Below the pieces are notes generated by a model. The model was not told the DNA's origin. It searched no databases and saw only the letters and a program-made list of their open reading frames with translations. DNA of 64,000 nt from Verrucomicrobiia bacterium (GTDB lineage Bacteria; Verrucomicrobiota; Verrucomicrobiia; Verrucomicrobiales; DEV007): assembly GCA_030427505.1 (NCBI GenBank), contig JAUICH010000004.1, positions 62,001 to 126,000 of the forward strand. The letters are read 5' to 3'. Position 1 is the stretch's first letter; each line of letters starts with the position of its first letter. Positions 17,375 to 26,666 of this stretch are shown here, piece by piece. Made by a program: the position numbers and the translations under genes.

Positions 17375-18076
17375 TTACTCCACGATCTTGATCCGAATGT
17401 CCTTGAAAGCCGCCACGGTCCCTTTCCCGTGGTCTTGAAACGCGATAACGCCTTTTCGCCGCGCATACTTGGCATCCTTATCCGTCAAGTCTGACAAGAC
17501 CACTCCGTTTACCTTCTGGATCAGCCGCTCGCCATCCGCGATGACGGTCATTTCGTTCCATTCCCCTTCTTTAAACGCGGCCTGCACGGCGGAGGGCTCC
17601 GCGAGATTTTCGATCTCTTTATCGTCCGCGCTCTTGAGGACCACCTTCTGTCCGGCGGTGGCGAGAAATTTCCGGTAGTCCTCCGGCGACAGGGAATGGT
17701 GCCACAGGCCCATCTTGTCCTGCTGAGCCACTTCCACTTGGTAGCCGCTCACCTGAAAGTCCGGCTGTTCCTCGCTACGGACCTGCACGCCGGAGTTACC
17801 AGCCTCGTAGCGGAAGGTCAGCCGAAGCTCGAAGTTTTCCGGCTCGCCGCCTCGCCAGATGAGCCAGTTTTTTCCGCCTTCCTTCAGACCGGCGCACCAG
17901 ATGGCGCCGTCCCTGACCTCCCAGGCGCCCGGACGGCCCTCCCAGTCCGAGAGATCCGTTCCGTTAAAGATGGAAACAAATCCGGTTTCCTCGCCTGCCA
18001 CAGGCTTTCCTGACAAAGCCACTAAACCAATGGCCACGAACCAGCCTGAAAGTCGAATCAGTCGTATGGGGGTCAT
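17375..18076 (-). CDS. Secreted DUF1080 (3-keto-disaccharide hydrolase-type) protein
   Basis: A 233-residue exported protein. A signal peptide (LSGWFVAIGLVALSGKPVAG) is followed by a concanavalin-like DUF1080 fold beginning FVSIFNGTDLSDWEGRPGAW, with FELRLTFRYEAGNSGVQVR and WNEMTVIADGERLIQKVNGV. Some members of this domain hydrolyse 3-keto-glucosides; others act as binding modules. It is the first gene of a likely two-gene unit with the sulfatase (5-bp spacing). The 300 bp upstream (18077-18376) is non-coding and must hold the promoter, but I see no clear element there. Confidence 0.92.
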   Translation of the reverse strand: MTPIRLIRLSGWFVAIGLVALSGKPVAGEETGFVSIFNGTDLSDWEGRPGAWEVRDGAIWCAGLKEGGKNWLIWRGGEPENFELRLTFRYEAGNSGVQVRSEEQPDFQVSGYQVEVAQQDKMGLWHHSLSPEDYRKFLATAGQKVVLKSADDKEIENLAEPSAVQAAFKEGEWNEMTVIADGERLIQKVNGVVLSDLTDKDAKYARRKGVIAFQDHGKGTVAAFKDIRIKIVE

Positions 18077-18376
18077 GCCCCTGACTTCATCTCAGGAAGG
18101 TATTCGAGGCAAGCGTGAAAGCGTACGGATTTACGTCCGGCCTCCCGTTTCCACACCGGCCAGAAAGTACTGACGAAACGTGAATAAAATCCGCTCCGGC
18201 CCCATCTAACCGGGTAGCGAATTAAGTCTGCAAACCAAAGCGGCGGCCCATAAAACCTCGTTCATTTGGAATGACCTATGAAAGATGCGGCGCCTCCCCG
18301 AGCACTCAGTTCGTAACCTATAGCAACTGCTGATACAGCAACCCCACATAAACTATCACCCCAAATTACCCACCCC

Positions 18377-18628
18377 ATGAACACTATTGTTACATATTTA
18401 TCGAAGGTTAAATACCTGATTCTGGCGGGCGGCCTGGTGGCTATCTCCGCGTCCTGCACACCTACCCAGCGCGGAGCCACTATCGGTGGCTTGGGCGGAG
18501 CAGCCCTGGGAGCGGCGGTCGCCGACGACTCTGGCACCGGCGCCCTGATCGGCGGAGCTGGCGGCGCCATTGTCGGCGGCATGATCGGCCGAAGCCAGGA
18601 AGAACGCTACTACCACAGAGGCTACTAA
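18377..18628 (+). CDS. Glycine-zipper lipoprotein (YMGG/2TM type)
   Basis: An 83-residue protein with a signal ending LVAISASC (lipobox) and two glycine-zipper helices, GATIGGLGGAALGAAVA and GALIGGAGGAIVGGMIG, separated by a short DSGT turn. Such small outer-membrane-associated lipoproteins of unknown role are common in diderms and often respond to envelope stress. The C-terminal tail is basic and aromatic (RSQEERYYHRGY). After the stop, 18632-18665 can fold into a hairpin with CTCCC/GGGAG and TGGCA/TGCCA arms but has no T-run. Confidence 0.85.
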   Translation: MNTIVTYLSKVKYLILAGGLVAISASCTPTQRGATIGGLGGAALGAAVADDSGTGALIGGAGGAIVGGMIGRSQEERYYHRGY

Positions 18629-19095
18629 CAGACCAGCCTCCCCGTGGCAGTCATTTTGCCAAGGGAGAATCTGACAAGCTTCAGTTCTCTCTGAGTTGAG
18701 CCTGGCAGGGAGCGCGCAAGAGTGTGTGTTCAAGCGCGCCACCCACCAGGCTCAATCTATTCTTGAGCTGTCCGGCAGGATTACCCTGCTTACTTTAGTC
18801 GGTATCCAGTCTCGACCGCTCAGAACTCCCCTCGACTGCGTTCCCCTCTCGGCCGTGGAGGCGAAACTCCAAGCTCATCTTGGTTTTTCGCCGCCCCACA
18901 GGCTACTTCCAGCTGGTTCTCCGAGCGACTTGCCATGAAAGATTCGGACTCGGCCGGTACGCGACAATACTTTCGTGAGGACGGATCCAAATGGTTTCAG
19001 CCGGAAGCCGGAAGCTCCTTACTTCGCTGACTCTAACAGGCAGACAATTCTTCTGCTCCAAAACCCAGCCTTTGCCAGTTCGGGTAGCCTTGCCT
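18629..19095. other. Non-coding gap without recognised features
   Basis: About 470 bp lie between the glycine-zipper lipoprotein and the 3' end of the hybrid kinase gene. Apart from the hairpin directly after the lipoprotein stop, I find no gene, repeat or RNA that I can support. Short open frames here lack start signals and family similarity. Confidence 0.5.
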
Positions 19096-21585
19096 TCAGC
19101 GGCTTTCCTGGTCGGCTAGCTCATCTCGGGAAAACTTCTGGCCAGACTCAAAGAGCAACAGCGAATCGCTATTAGAAGATGTGTGGTGCGCCCCCAAAAA
19201 AGAGTCCAATACGGCGTACAGATCCTCCAGGGAGAACGGTTTTCGAATAAAACCATTCATCCCGGCTTTAGAGCATTTCTCTTCCATTTCCGTAAAGGCA
19301 TGCGCGGTCAGGGCCACGATGGGAACTTTCGCTTTCCTTCCCTCGTCTTCTTCGCGTTTCCGGATCATGGCCGCGGCATCTATACCCGAGACTCCCGGCA
19401 TCTGGATATCCATTAGGATCAAGTCATAGGGATTCTGGAAAAATTCCTCCACCACCTCCCGGCCATTTTCGACGATGGCCAAGTTATACCCTTTCGCTTC
19501 CAGGGCCATCTTGACGATGATCTGATTCGCGGAGTTGTCTTCCGCCATCAAGATACGGGAACCACTGTTTCGGCGTCTCTGGGTGTCTTTTTTTGGCGAA
19601 TGAAATTTTGTTCCTTCCGCCGGAGCTTCAACGGCAATTTCCAAAGGCAGGACAAAGGCAAATGTGCTGCCTTCTCCTTTGACGCTCTCCACGGACAGAG
19701 TGCCATTCATTCGGGAAACGAGTTGGGACGAAATGGATAGTCCCAGACCGGTTCCTCCGTATTCCTTCGTGACGGACGAATCGCCCTGTTCGAACACTTC
19801 GAAGATTTGCTTCACGCGCTCGCGCTCAATACCGATACCGGTGTCCGCCACGGTAAAGGAAATGAGCTGCCGGTCCGCGGTTTCGTCGTCCACTTTTATG
19901 CTGACGCCAATCCGTCCCTGCTCGGTAAATTTCACCGCGTTACCGATCAAGTTCACCAATACCTGACGTACTCTTAGCGGGTCGATCAGCAAGCGGGGCT
20001 GGACCCGATGGTCCACCGAGACCTCCAGTGAGACATCTTTCTGGGAAGCCTGGATGCGCAGAGGCTGAGCGGCGGCGGAGATGAGTTCTCTAAGGTCACA
20101 CGGCTCGCGCCGGATCTCCAGCTTGCCTGCCTCTATTTTGGCGAGATCGAGAATATCATTGATGATGCTGACCAGAGATCGCGCACTGCTTTCCGCGGAA
20201 CGGGCAAACTCCATTTGCTCTTCATCCAGATAGTTCTGCATGAGCAGTTGGAGCATTCCGAGCACCCCATTGAGGGGCGTGCGAATCTCGTGGCTCATGT
20301 TGGCCAAGAATTCGCTCTTTGCCCGGCTCGCCTTCTCAGCCTCTGCCTTGGCCTGCAAGATTTCCTCCTCGATCCGCTTTTGTTCCCGGATGTCCGTCGC
20401 CACTACAATGTAGCGAGCCGCCCGTGCTTGCCGCCCCTTCGGATCGAACGAGCTTACACTGGCCAAGATGGGGACAATCTCATTCTCTCCCCGCAATACT
20501 GTGTACTCTTTCGGATCGCTTAATCCTGCTTCTGAACAAACTTCCGGAATCGGGCAGAGGACGTCTGCTATTTGCCTGCCTTTGATCCTCTCCGGGCTCA
20601 AGCCTGTCAGCGCTTTCACTGCCTGGTTTGCGTAAACAATGGAGCGATCTTTGTCGCAAATGGTGACCGCGACGGGAAGTGAGTCCAGCAGAGCCTCCAT
20701 GAACTGCCGGGAAACCGCGTTCTGTTTCAGCGAATGGATCAACTCGTTGAAGGCAAATCCCAGTGCCTGCACTTCCTTTGGCGAAGTGGGGCACACCGAG
20801 ATCTCCTGGTAGGTGCCTTTGGAAATTGCCCGGACACCCTTGGCCAATTCCTCCACCGGTTTGTATACGCGGGCCGATATCGCGACAGAAAAAATGACCA
20901 GCACGATTACGGGAATCGACATTCCCCAGATTCCCGTCCAGAACAGGCTGCCATGGTCGTGGTGAATCTGCTTTCCCGTGACTTCAATGACCTCATCGAT
21001 CCAACGGTCCACTCCGTCGATCTCGAAATCGATCCGGTCCTCTATGCCTCTCGAAACCGCAATGACCTCCTGCAACTGTATCAAAGAGGCCTCCAGTTCG
21101 GAGGTACCTTCAAGGGAGGGATCCGCAAATTTCTCCGCGAGATTTTCGATGGCCTTGGCTTGGACGCGCAGTTCCGTCTCCCAGTACATGAGATTCGAGA
21201 CGCTCTCTGGCGTCAGTTCCGCCATGCCTTCCAGTTCTTGCCGTGCTTCTTCCACGATCTCGGACCCGCTTTCGATCCATGCCAGAGCCATCAGGCCACC
21301 CTCAGGGTCGAACCGGTCGATACCGCGGGTCAGCCGCAACAGTCCTTCGCGATAGTCCTGAACCGCTTCATAGGCTTCGAACTTTTCCTGAAAGCCATGG
21401 TATTGATTCAGAAGCTTCAAATACAGGCCCACTCCATACCCCCCTGAAGCCAGCACTACCACGCAGACCATCCCTATCATCGTGAGGAGCCGCACACGCA
21501 GACTGCGCCGGCGAGCCAGTTGCCCCTGCGGGTCTTCGTGAACGCTTTCCAGATCGATTCCCGTAATATCTTTCATTCTTGGCAC
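19096..21585 (-). CDS. Hybrid sensor histidine kinase (HAMP-PAS-HisKA-HATPase-REC)
   Basis: An 829-residue membrane sensor kinase. Two transmembrane helices (about 32-55 and 212-235) bracket a helical periplasmic sensor. They are followed by HAMP ([16 protein letters not shown]), a PAS domain (about 298-410), the HisKA box [12 protein letters not shown] (phosphoacceptor His about 431), and an ATPase domain ([34 protein letters not shown]). The C-terminal receiver domain runs from about 690 to 805, with Asp in [10 protein letters not shown] (about 725). There is no HPt domain and no adjacent response regulator, so the output partner lies elsewhere. The ligand is unknown. Confidence 0.95.
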   Translation of the reverse strand: MPRMKDITGIDLESVHEDPQGQLARRRSLRVRLLTMIGMVCVVVLASGGYGVGLYLKLLNQYHGFQEKFEAYEAVQDYREGLLRLTRGIDRFDPEGGLMALAWIESGSEIVEEARQELEGMAELTPESVSNLMYWETELRVQAKAIENLAEKFADPSLEGTSELEASLIQLQEVIAVSRGIEDRIDFEIDGVDRWIDEVIEVTGKQIHHDHGSLFWTGIWGMSIPVIVLVIFSVAISARVYKPVEELAKGVRAISKGTYQEISVCPTSPKEVQALGFAFNELIHSLKQNAVSRQFMEALLDSLPVAVTICDKDRSIVYANQAVKALTGLSPERIKGRQIADVLCPIPEVCSEAGLSDPKEYTVLRGENEIVPILASVSSFDPKGRQARAARYIVVATDIREQKRIEEEILQAKAEAEKASRAKSEFLANMSHEIRTPLNGVLGMLQLLMQNYLDEEQMEFARSAESSARSLVSIINDILDLAKIEAGKLEIRREPCDLRELISAAAQPLRIQASQKDVSLEVSVDHRVQPRLLIDPLRVRQVLVNLIGNAVKFTEQGRIGVSIKVDDETADRQLISFTVADTGIGIERERVKQIFEVFEQGDSSVTKEYGGTGLGLSISSQLVSRMNGTLSVESVKGEGSTFAFVLPLEIAVEAPAEGTKFHSPKKDTQRRRNSGSRILMAEDNSANQIIVKMALEAKGYNLAIVENGREVVEEFFQNPYDLILMDIQMPGVSGIDAAAMIRKREEDEGRKAKVPIVALTAHAFTEMEEKCSKAGMNGFIRKPFSLEDLYAVLDSFLGAHHTSSNSDSLLLFESGQKFSRDELADQESR

Positions 21586-21947
21586 GGACCGAAGGTTGAT
21601 AGCGGGGGGCTCGTGAGTTCGGCCATCAAAACGGCTTGCGCCCTCTCAGCGAGTCTCTGACTCTTGGAAAGGGAAGTCTGATGGCCTGCTCCTGGAAACA
21701 GATTTGCCGGAGTCGTCGTAAAAGTTGACTCCATTTCAGAGCTCAATACGACCGAATCAGCTATTGGGTGATAATTACTATAAAATCAACTACTTTCATA
21801 ATTACCACACAAGAATCGGTTAATAAAGAATTATTTATTGATAGGATGGGTCAGAATCTCGTCCCCACGAAATTCGATCCGGACAGATTGCCTCCGACTT
21901 GAACTGGCGGGCCGCTTTTCCCCCAGAGCTTTCAAGCCCTGGAACAT
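21586..21947. other. Non-coding DNA upstream of the hybrid kinase, AT-rich core
   Basis: This stretch holds the kinase promoter. Its most AT-rich part (21765-21845, with ATAATTACTATAAAATCAAC and a later TTATTTATTG) stands out in this GC-rich window and is a reasonable promoter or regulator-binding area. No precise -35/-10 pair can be assigned with confidence. Confidence 0.3.
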
Positions 21948-22160
21948 TAGGCAGTGTGGACAAATTGGAGAACGGACCGGAAAGGAAGAAAAAAAAGAAC
22001 TCAGCGCCACGAAGCGGCGAATTCCTGGAGACGCGGCCCTTTTTTCCCCTGGCTGCGTTCCCGCTCACTTTATTGGGGGTAGGCCCAATGCCGTCCGGCG
22101 CGCCTTGCCAGAAGTAAGATGGTCTCGCGCCGGGCAGTCCGCCAACTGGTCCACACGCCC
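21948..22160 (+). mobile_element. MITE-like element, shortened copy
   Basis: About 213 bp begin with GGCAGTGTGGACAAATTGG (preceded by TA) and end in a degenerate inverted copy, CCAACTGGTCCACACGCC. The interior shares long runs with the element at 54736-55029 (for example GAAGCGGCGAAT, CTGGAGACGC and GTTCCCGCTC), but about 90 bp of the middle are missing. There is no coding capacity. It lies between the hybrid kinase promoter region and the end of araD. Confidence 0.7.
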
Positions 22161-22191
22161 TTCGCCATGCGAACCTTCAACCAGGTGACTC

Positions 22192-22896
22192 TCAGGCTTT
22201 TTTCTGCCCGTAATAGGCATTGGGTCCGTGCTTGCGCAGGTAGTGCTTTTCCAGAATGTGGCGAGGGATTTCGTTGGCATCCGGGTTGAGTTGCCAGGTG
22301 CCGAGAGCCATTTGCGAGCAGACTTCCAGGGCCACGGCGTTTTTCACGGAATCCAACGCGTTCTTCCCCCAGGCAAAGGGCGCGTGGTGCTTCTGAAACG
22401 CCGCCGGCATTTCCAAGGGCTTCAGGCCCTGTTCGCGGAAACACTCCACGATGGCCCGGCCGGTATTGGTCTCGTAGTCCTCCGCCACCTCTTCCGGTGT
22501 CAGTTCCCGCACCACGGGAACGGTGCCGTAGAAGTGGTCGGCATGCGTGGTCCCCTGACAAGGCAGCGCCACCCCGGCCTGGGAAAGCATGGTGGCATAG
22601 ACACTGTGGGTGTGGGTGATGCCGCCGATGTCCGGAAACTCCTGGTAGAGCACCCGGTGGGTGGGCGTGTCGGAGGAGGGATTCAGGTCCCCCTCCACGA
22701 CCGCGCCATCCGCCAGACTTACGACGACCATGTGCTCCGCCCTCAGCTTGTCATAGGCCACGCCGCTGGGCTTGATGACGAAGAGGCCGGACTCGCGATC
22801 GACCCCACTCACATTCCCCCACGTCAGCCGTACCAGGCCCTCGCGCACCAGCATGAGGTTGGCCTCCAGCACTTGGTCTTTCAGGTCTTCAAGCAT
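22192..22896 (-). CDS. araD: L-ribulose-5-phosphate 4-epimerase
   Basis: A 234-residue class II aldolase-fold enzyme that converts L-ribulose-5-phosphate to D-xylulose-5-phosphate. Diagnostic blocks are LTWGNVSG, VIKPSGV, SSDTPTHRVLY and the zinc-binding THTHSVYA, followed by HADHFYGTVPV and the late KHHAPFAWG. Length and motifs match AraD/UlaF/SgbE, and the araB partner upstream favours arabinose. It is separated from araB by 85 bp that include an interspersed repeat. The final residues (HGPNAYYGQ) are typical of AraD. Confidence 0.95.
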   Translation of the reverse strand: MLEDLKDQVLEANLMLVREGLVRLTWGNVSGVDRESGLFVIKPSGVAYDKLRAEHMVVVSLADGAVVEGDLNPSSDTPTHRVLYQEFPDIGGITHTHSVYATMLSQAGVALPCQGTTHADHFYGTVPVVRELTPEEVAEDYETNTGRAIVECFREQGLKPLEMPAAFQKHHAPFAWGKNALDSVKNAVALEVCSQMALGTWQLNPDANEIPRHILEKHYLRKHGPNAYYGQKKA

Positions 22897-22929
22897 GTCA
22901 GCGAATACCGATCATCCTCCGGCTTTTCA

Positions 22930-22965
22930 TTTCTTGCGCCTTTTGCGCCTCTTCGCGGCTGTTCC
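22930..22965 (+). repeat. Interspersed GCG-rich repeat, copy 3
   Basis: TTCTTGCGCCTTTTGCGCC, then TCTTCGCGGCTGTTCC, lies in the araB-araD spacer. It matches the copies at 13829 and 13955 over about 25-30 bp. Confidence 0.5.
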
Positions 22966-22981
22966 TTTTTCCCCTGCTCTC

Positions 22982-24664
22982 TCACTCATGCACCTGCTTC
23001 CGGATATCCAACAGGCGTTTCATGACGTGATTCAGTTTCCCGGACCAGTCCGCTTTTCCAAAGGCGTCATGCACGGTGCTGTACAGTTCGAACAGATCCG
23101 CGTAGATGCCCTGGTTCTCCAGGATGGGTTGATAGACTTTCTCCCGCGTCTTGCAAACCGCCGTCTGCACGTCTTCCAACGCGACCTGGCCACTGCTGAC
23201 GGCGCCAAAGATAGCGGCGCCCAGGGCACAGGTCTGGTCGCTGGCCGCTACCTTGAGCGGGCGGCCCAGGATGTCGGCGTAGATCTGCATGAGGGTTTCG
23301 TTCTTCACCGCCAGTCCGCCGGTGTTCATGACTTCCATAATGTGGACGCCGTATTCCTCCATGCGGTTGATGATGGTCAGCGCGCCGAAGGCCGTGGCCT
23401 CGATGAGGGCGCGGTAGATTTCGTGGGCCTTGGTGTGAAGCGTCTGGCCCAGTAGCAAACCGGTCAGACGCACGTCCACCAGCACGGTGCGGTTTCCGTT
23501 GTTCCAGTCCAGGGCCAGGAGGCCGCTTTCTCCGGGTTTCAGGGCGGCCAGCTTTTCCTCCATGGCGGCGAACTTTTCACCGGGCGTCGCGCCGTAGCTG
23601 TCGGGCACCAAGTTATGGACGAACCACAGGAAAATGTCGCCCACGGCGGACTGACCAGCCTCGATGCCATAGGCCCCTGACAACACGGAACCATCCACAA
23701 TGCCGCAGACGCCGGGGATGTCGGCGAGTTCCTTGCTGGTGGGCGAAACCGTGATGTCACAGGTGCTGGTGCCGAGGATCTTGACCAAGGTGCCTTCCTT
23801 CACCCCCGCGCCCACGGCGCCCATGTGGGCATCGAACGCGCCCACGGCCACGGCGATGCCCTCCGGCAGGCCCAGCTTTTCCGCCCACTCCGCACAGAGG
23901 CCGCCCGCGCGGGTATCGGAGGTGACGGCCTTGTCGTAGAGGCGGTCCCGGAGATCGGCCAGGCCGGGGTCCAGCGCGGCGAGGAATTCCTTGTCCGGCA
24001 GGCCGCCCCATTCTTCGCAATACATGGCCTTATGCCCCGCCGAGCAGACGCCGCGGGCGATGGATTCGGGTTTCGTGTCCCCCGTGAGGACGGCGGGCAG
24101 CCAGTCGCAATGCTCTACCCAGGAGTAGGCCGCGTCGAACACGGCGGGATCGGCGTTTTTGCAGTGCCAGATTTTGCTCCACCACCATTCGGAGGAGTAG
24201 GTGCCGCCACACTTGGCCAGGAACTGAGGGCGCAGTTCGGCGGCTTTTTCGGTGATGCGGGCGGCTTCCTCGTGGGAGGTGTGGTCTTTCCAGAGCCAGA
24301 CCATGGCGTTCAGGTTGTTTGCGAACTCCGGCTTCAGCCCCAGCGGGGTGCCGGATTTATCCACGGGGATGGGCGTGCTGCCGGTGGTATCGACCCCCAG
24401 GCCGATGACTTCGGAGGGCTGGAAGTCCGGGCGCTTTTCCTTTGCCTGGGCGATGGCGCCGGTGACGATCTTCTCCAGGCCGTCCAAGTAGTCCTGGGGG
24501 TTCTGCCGGGCCACGTGCGGATCTTTGGAATCGGTCAGGACGCCCAGCTCGCCGGAGGGGTAATCGAAGACCACGGAGCCGAGTTCTTCCCCCGTCTCCA
24601 GATCCACCAACAGCGAACGGCAGGAGTTTGTGCCATAGTCGAGACCGATTGCGTATTTGCCCAT
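22982..24664 (-). CDS. araB: Ribulokinase
   Basis: A 560-residue FGGY kinase that phosphorylates L-ribulose. The ATG at 24662-24664 starts MGKYAIGLDYGTNSCRSLLV; an upstream in-frame ATG would add 7 residues. Ribulokinase blocks include GLGVDTTGSTPIPVD, the long WLWKDHTSHEEA segment, GAFDAHMGAVGAG, ILGTSTCDI and NTGGLAVKNETLMQIYADILG. Length matches the family, which is longer than glycerol or xylulose kinases. With araD it would bring L-arabinose carbon into the pentose phosphate pathway. araA and a transporter are not in the window. Confidence 0.95.
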   Translation of the reverse strand: MGKYAIGLDYGTNSCRSLLVDLETGEELGSVVFDYPSGELGVLTDSKDPHVARQNPQDYLDGLEKIVTGAIAQAKEKRPDFQPSEVIGLGVDTTGSTPIPVDKSGTPLGLKPEFANNLNAMVWLWKDHTSHEEAARITEKAAELRPQFLAKCGGTYSSEWWWSKIWHCKNADPAVFDAAYSWVEHCDWLPAVLTGDTKPESIARGVCSAGHKAMYCEEWGGLPDKEFLAALDPGLADLRDRLYDKAVTSDTRAGGLCAEWAEKLGLPEGIAVAVGAFDAHMGAVGAGVKEGTLVKILGTSTCDITVSPTSKELADIPGVCGIVDGSVLSGAYGIEAGQSAVGDIFLWFVHNLVPDSYGATPGEKFAAMEEKLAALKPGESGLLALDWNNGNRTVLVDVRLTGLLLGQTLHTKAHEIYRALIEATAFGALTIINRMEEYGVHIMEVMNTGGLAVKNETLMQIYADILGRPLKVAASDQTCALGAAIFGAVSSGQVALEDVQTAVCKTREKVYQPILENQGIYADLFELYSTVHDAFGKADWSGKLNHVMKRLLDIRKQVHE

Positions 24665-24783
24665 GCGGCACTGTATTAGAGGCAAAGCCGGAGGGCCTCA
24701 AGCCGGGAATGGCGCTTTACTTTGAGAACGAGCCAGCGGCGGAGATGGTGAGTCCCCTGTCTGTTTGCATAGTCTTCGAAGCC

Positions 24784-25551
24784 ATGAGCGAAATTTCTGA
24801 AAACGCGGACGCTGCCTCCACCGCGCTGACTCCCATCGGAGTGCTGCGGACCTGTTTCCCGGAGAAGTTTGGCGTGCCGCGTCAGCCGGGTTTGGCGCCG
24901 GAGGCTTGGGGTGTGATCGAGCTGTCGCCTCCTTTCAATCGCCCGGAAGCGCTTGCTGACCTGGAGCGGTTCAGTCACGTGTGGATCATCGGGCAGTTCC
25001 ACCAGTGCGTGGCGGCGGGCTGGAAGGCCAGCATCCGCCCGCCGCGCCTGGGCGGGAACCGGAAGACGGGGGTCTTCGCCAGCCGTTCCCCTTTCCGGCC
25101 GAATCACCTGACCCTCTCCGCCGTGAAGCTGGAACGGGTGGATGCCGCCGGCGGCCGGGTCCATGTGTCCGGGGTCGATCTGGTGGATGGCACGCCGGTG
25201 TTCGACCTGAAACCCTACCTCCCCTACGCGGACGCCATTCCGGAAGCAGCCTGCGGCTATGCCCCGGAACCGGCTCCGCTGCTGGCAAACGCCGCCATTA
25301 CTTACTCGGAAGCGGCGGAGGCCATGCTGCGTTCGCGGGGACCAGCTTTCCGGGCCCTGCTGGAGCGGACCCTCCGCCTGGACCCGCGCCCGGCTTACCA
25401 TGAGGAATCTGCCGCGGGTGAGGAGCGCGTCTATGGTCTGCGGCTGGAGGACACCAACGTCCGGTGGTGTGTAGCCGGATGTTCTCAAGACAAAGGCCAG
25501 ACCCCGGAAAGGAGCCTGGCCCTGCTTGTGGAGGCGATTGAATCTCTTTAG
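24784..25551 (+). CDS. trmO: tRNA (N6-threonylcarbamoyladenosine-37) methyltransferase TrmO
   Basis: A 255-residue TsaA/YaeB-family protein that methylates t6A37 in certain tRNAs using SAM. The N-terminal barrel shows TPIGVLRTCFPEKFGVPRQPG, FSHVWIIGQFHQ and the family block FASRSPFRPNHLTLSAVKLE, then HVSGVDLVDGTPVFDLKPYLPYAD. A C-terminal domain with the DPRPAY motif is present, as in the E. coli enzyme. The ATG at 24784 is chosen because an upstream ATG at 24628 would overlap the start of araB on the other strand. It is divergent from araB. Confidence 0.93.
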   Translation: MSEISENADAASTALTPIGVLRTCFPEKFGVPRQPGLAPEAWGVIELSPPFNRPEALADLERFSHVWIIGQFHQCVAAGWKASIRPPRLGGNRKTGVFASRSPFRPNHLTLSAVKLERVDAAGGRVHVSGVDLVDGTPVFDLKPYLPYADAIPEAACGYAPEPAPLLANAAITYSEAAEAMLRSRGPAFRALLERTLRLDPRPAYHEESAAGEERVYGLRLEDTNVRWCVAGCSQDKGQTPERSLALLVEAIESL

Positions 25552-25569
25552 AGACGGCGCCTTGGTTAC

Positions 25570-26442
25570 TTACTCCGAGCCTTTGCTCAACAAACCGGCC
25601 ACTGCCTTGCCCAGAGCATCGCCCCGCAAGTCCGTGGCGGCTACTTTGCCGTCCGGCCCCACCAGGAAGGTCGCGGGAATGGAATCGATCCCATACTTCT
25701 GGGCCAGGTCATTTTCCCAGCCTTTGCCATCGAAGTACTGCGGCCAGGGCATCTTGCGGGTCTTCACGAACTGCTCCAGCTTAGCTTTGTCGTCATCCAG
25801 AGAAATCCCGATGATCTCGAAGCCCTGGTCGTGGTAGTCGTTGTAGGCGGCGAGGACGTTAGGCAGTTCGGCCACACAGGGACCACACCAGGTGGCCCAG
25901 AAATCGACCAGCACCACTTTGCCCTTCATGTCGGAGAGGTTTACCTCATGCCCGTCCACCGCGATGAAGGCAATGTCCAGGGTATCGCCCACGGAGGGTT
26001 TCGTCAGACCGCCGCGCATCTGGTCCAGGACCTGGCTGATCTGCGGCGCCATGGGGTGAGCGGCCATCTGCTTTTCCACATCGTCGAGAAAGGCGTTCGC
26101 TTTCTCCTTGTTGCCGGTCTGCTGATACGCGCTCACCAGCGGCGCGATGGTGCCTTGAAACAGCACTTGGGCGTCGGCGTCCGCGCCTTTCGGGGCGGAC
26201 GCCCACTTTTCTTCCAGGACGCCCTGCGCGCTTTCGAAATCGCTGGTTTCGAAGTAGGTGCCCGTCAGTTGATCCAGGGCTTCTTCCCGGTCCGGGGCTT
26301 CCGGGTTGGCTTCCAGGTAGGCGGTCAGTTTGGCGATCTTCTCCTGGTTGATGGATTCCATTATTTCCGCGACGCTGTCGGCGAAAGCCGGCGTGGCGAA
26401 GAGAACGCCAAGAGCGGCGCAGAGGACGGGGATGGATTTCAT
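25570..26442 (-). CDS. Exported TlpA-like thioredoxin-fold protein
   Basis: A 290-residue protein with a signal peptide (MKSIPVLCAALGVLFATPAFA). The N-terminal half (about 25-160) is helical and TPR-like. The C-terminal domain is TlpA/ResA-like: GKVVLVDFWATWCGPCVAELPNV with the redox pair CGPC, then FEIIGISLDDD and SIPATFLVGPDGKV with the cis-proline. It probably reduces disulfides in the periplasm, for example in cytochrome maturation or on secreted proteins. The start at 26442 avoids 20 extra residues in front of the signal. It converges with trmO with an 18-bp gap. Confidence 0.9.
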   Translation of the reverse strand: MKSIPVLCAALGVLFATPAFADSVAEIMESINQEKIAKLTAYLEANPEAPDREEALDQLTGTYFETSDFESAQGVLEEKWASAPKGADADAQVLFQGTIAPLVSAYQQTGNKEKANAFLDDVEKQMAAHPMAPQISQVLDQMRGGLTKPSVGDTLDIAFIAVDGHEVNLSDMKGKVVLVDFWATWCGPCVAELPNVLAAYNDYHDQGFEIIGISLDDDKAKLEQFVKTRKMPWPQYFDGKGWENDLAQKYGIDSIPATFLVGPDGKVAATDLRGDALGKAVAGLLSKGSE

Positions 26443-26666
26443 AGTGTGTTTGTTAGTAGGGATTGTACCGGGTAAGCGTCCCGGCTGAGGCATTTTTTCC
26501 AAAAGCTATCCGGAATCTTCCTGGGAGGTTATGTCAATCTTCGTACTCTACGGTTACGAAACCGGAGGTCTTTCCGGTATCAGACCGGTTTCGGTCCGGC
26601 CGGCTTACAGGGAATGAGACTCCGTCCGGGGGTGAAGCATTCAAGAAAACTCTTTTTTGAAGGCGA

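Noticed and set aside
22228-23025. 265-codon open frame antisense to araD
   Set aside because: It is a shadow of araD, whose zinc and substrate motifs are complete on the minus strand.
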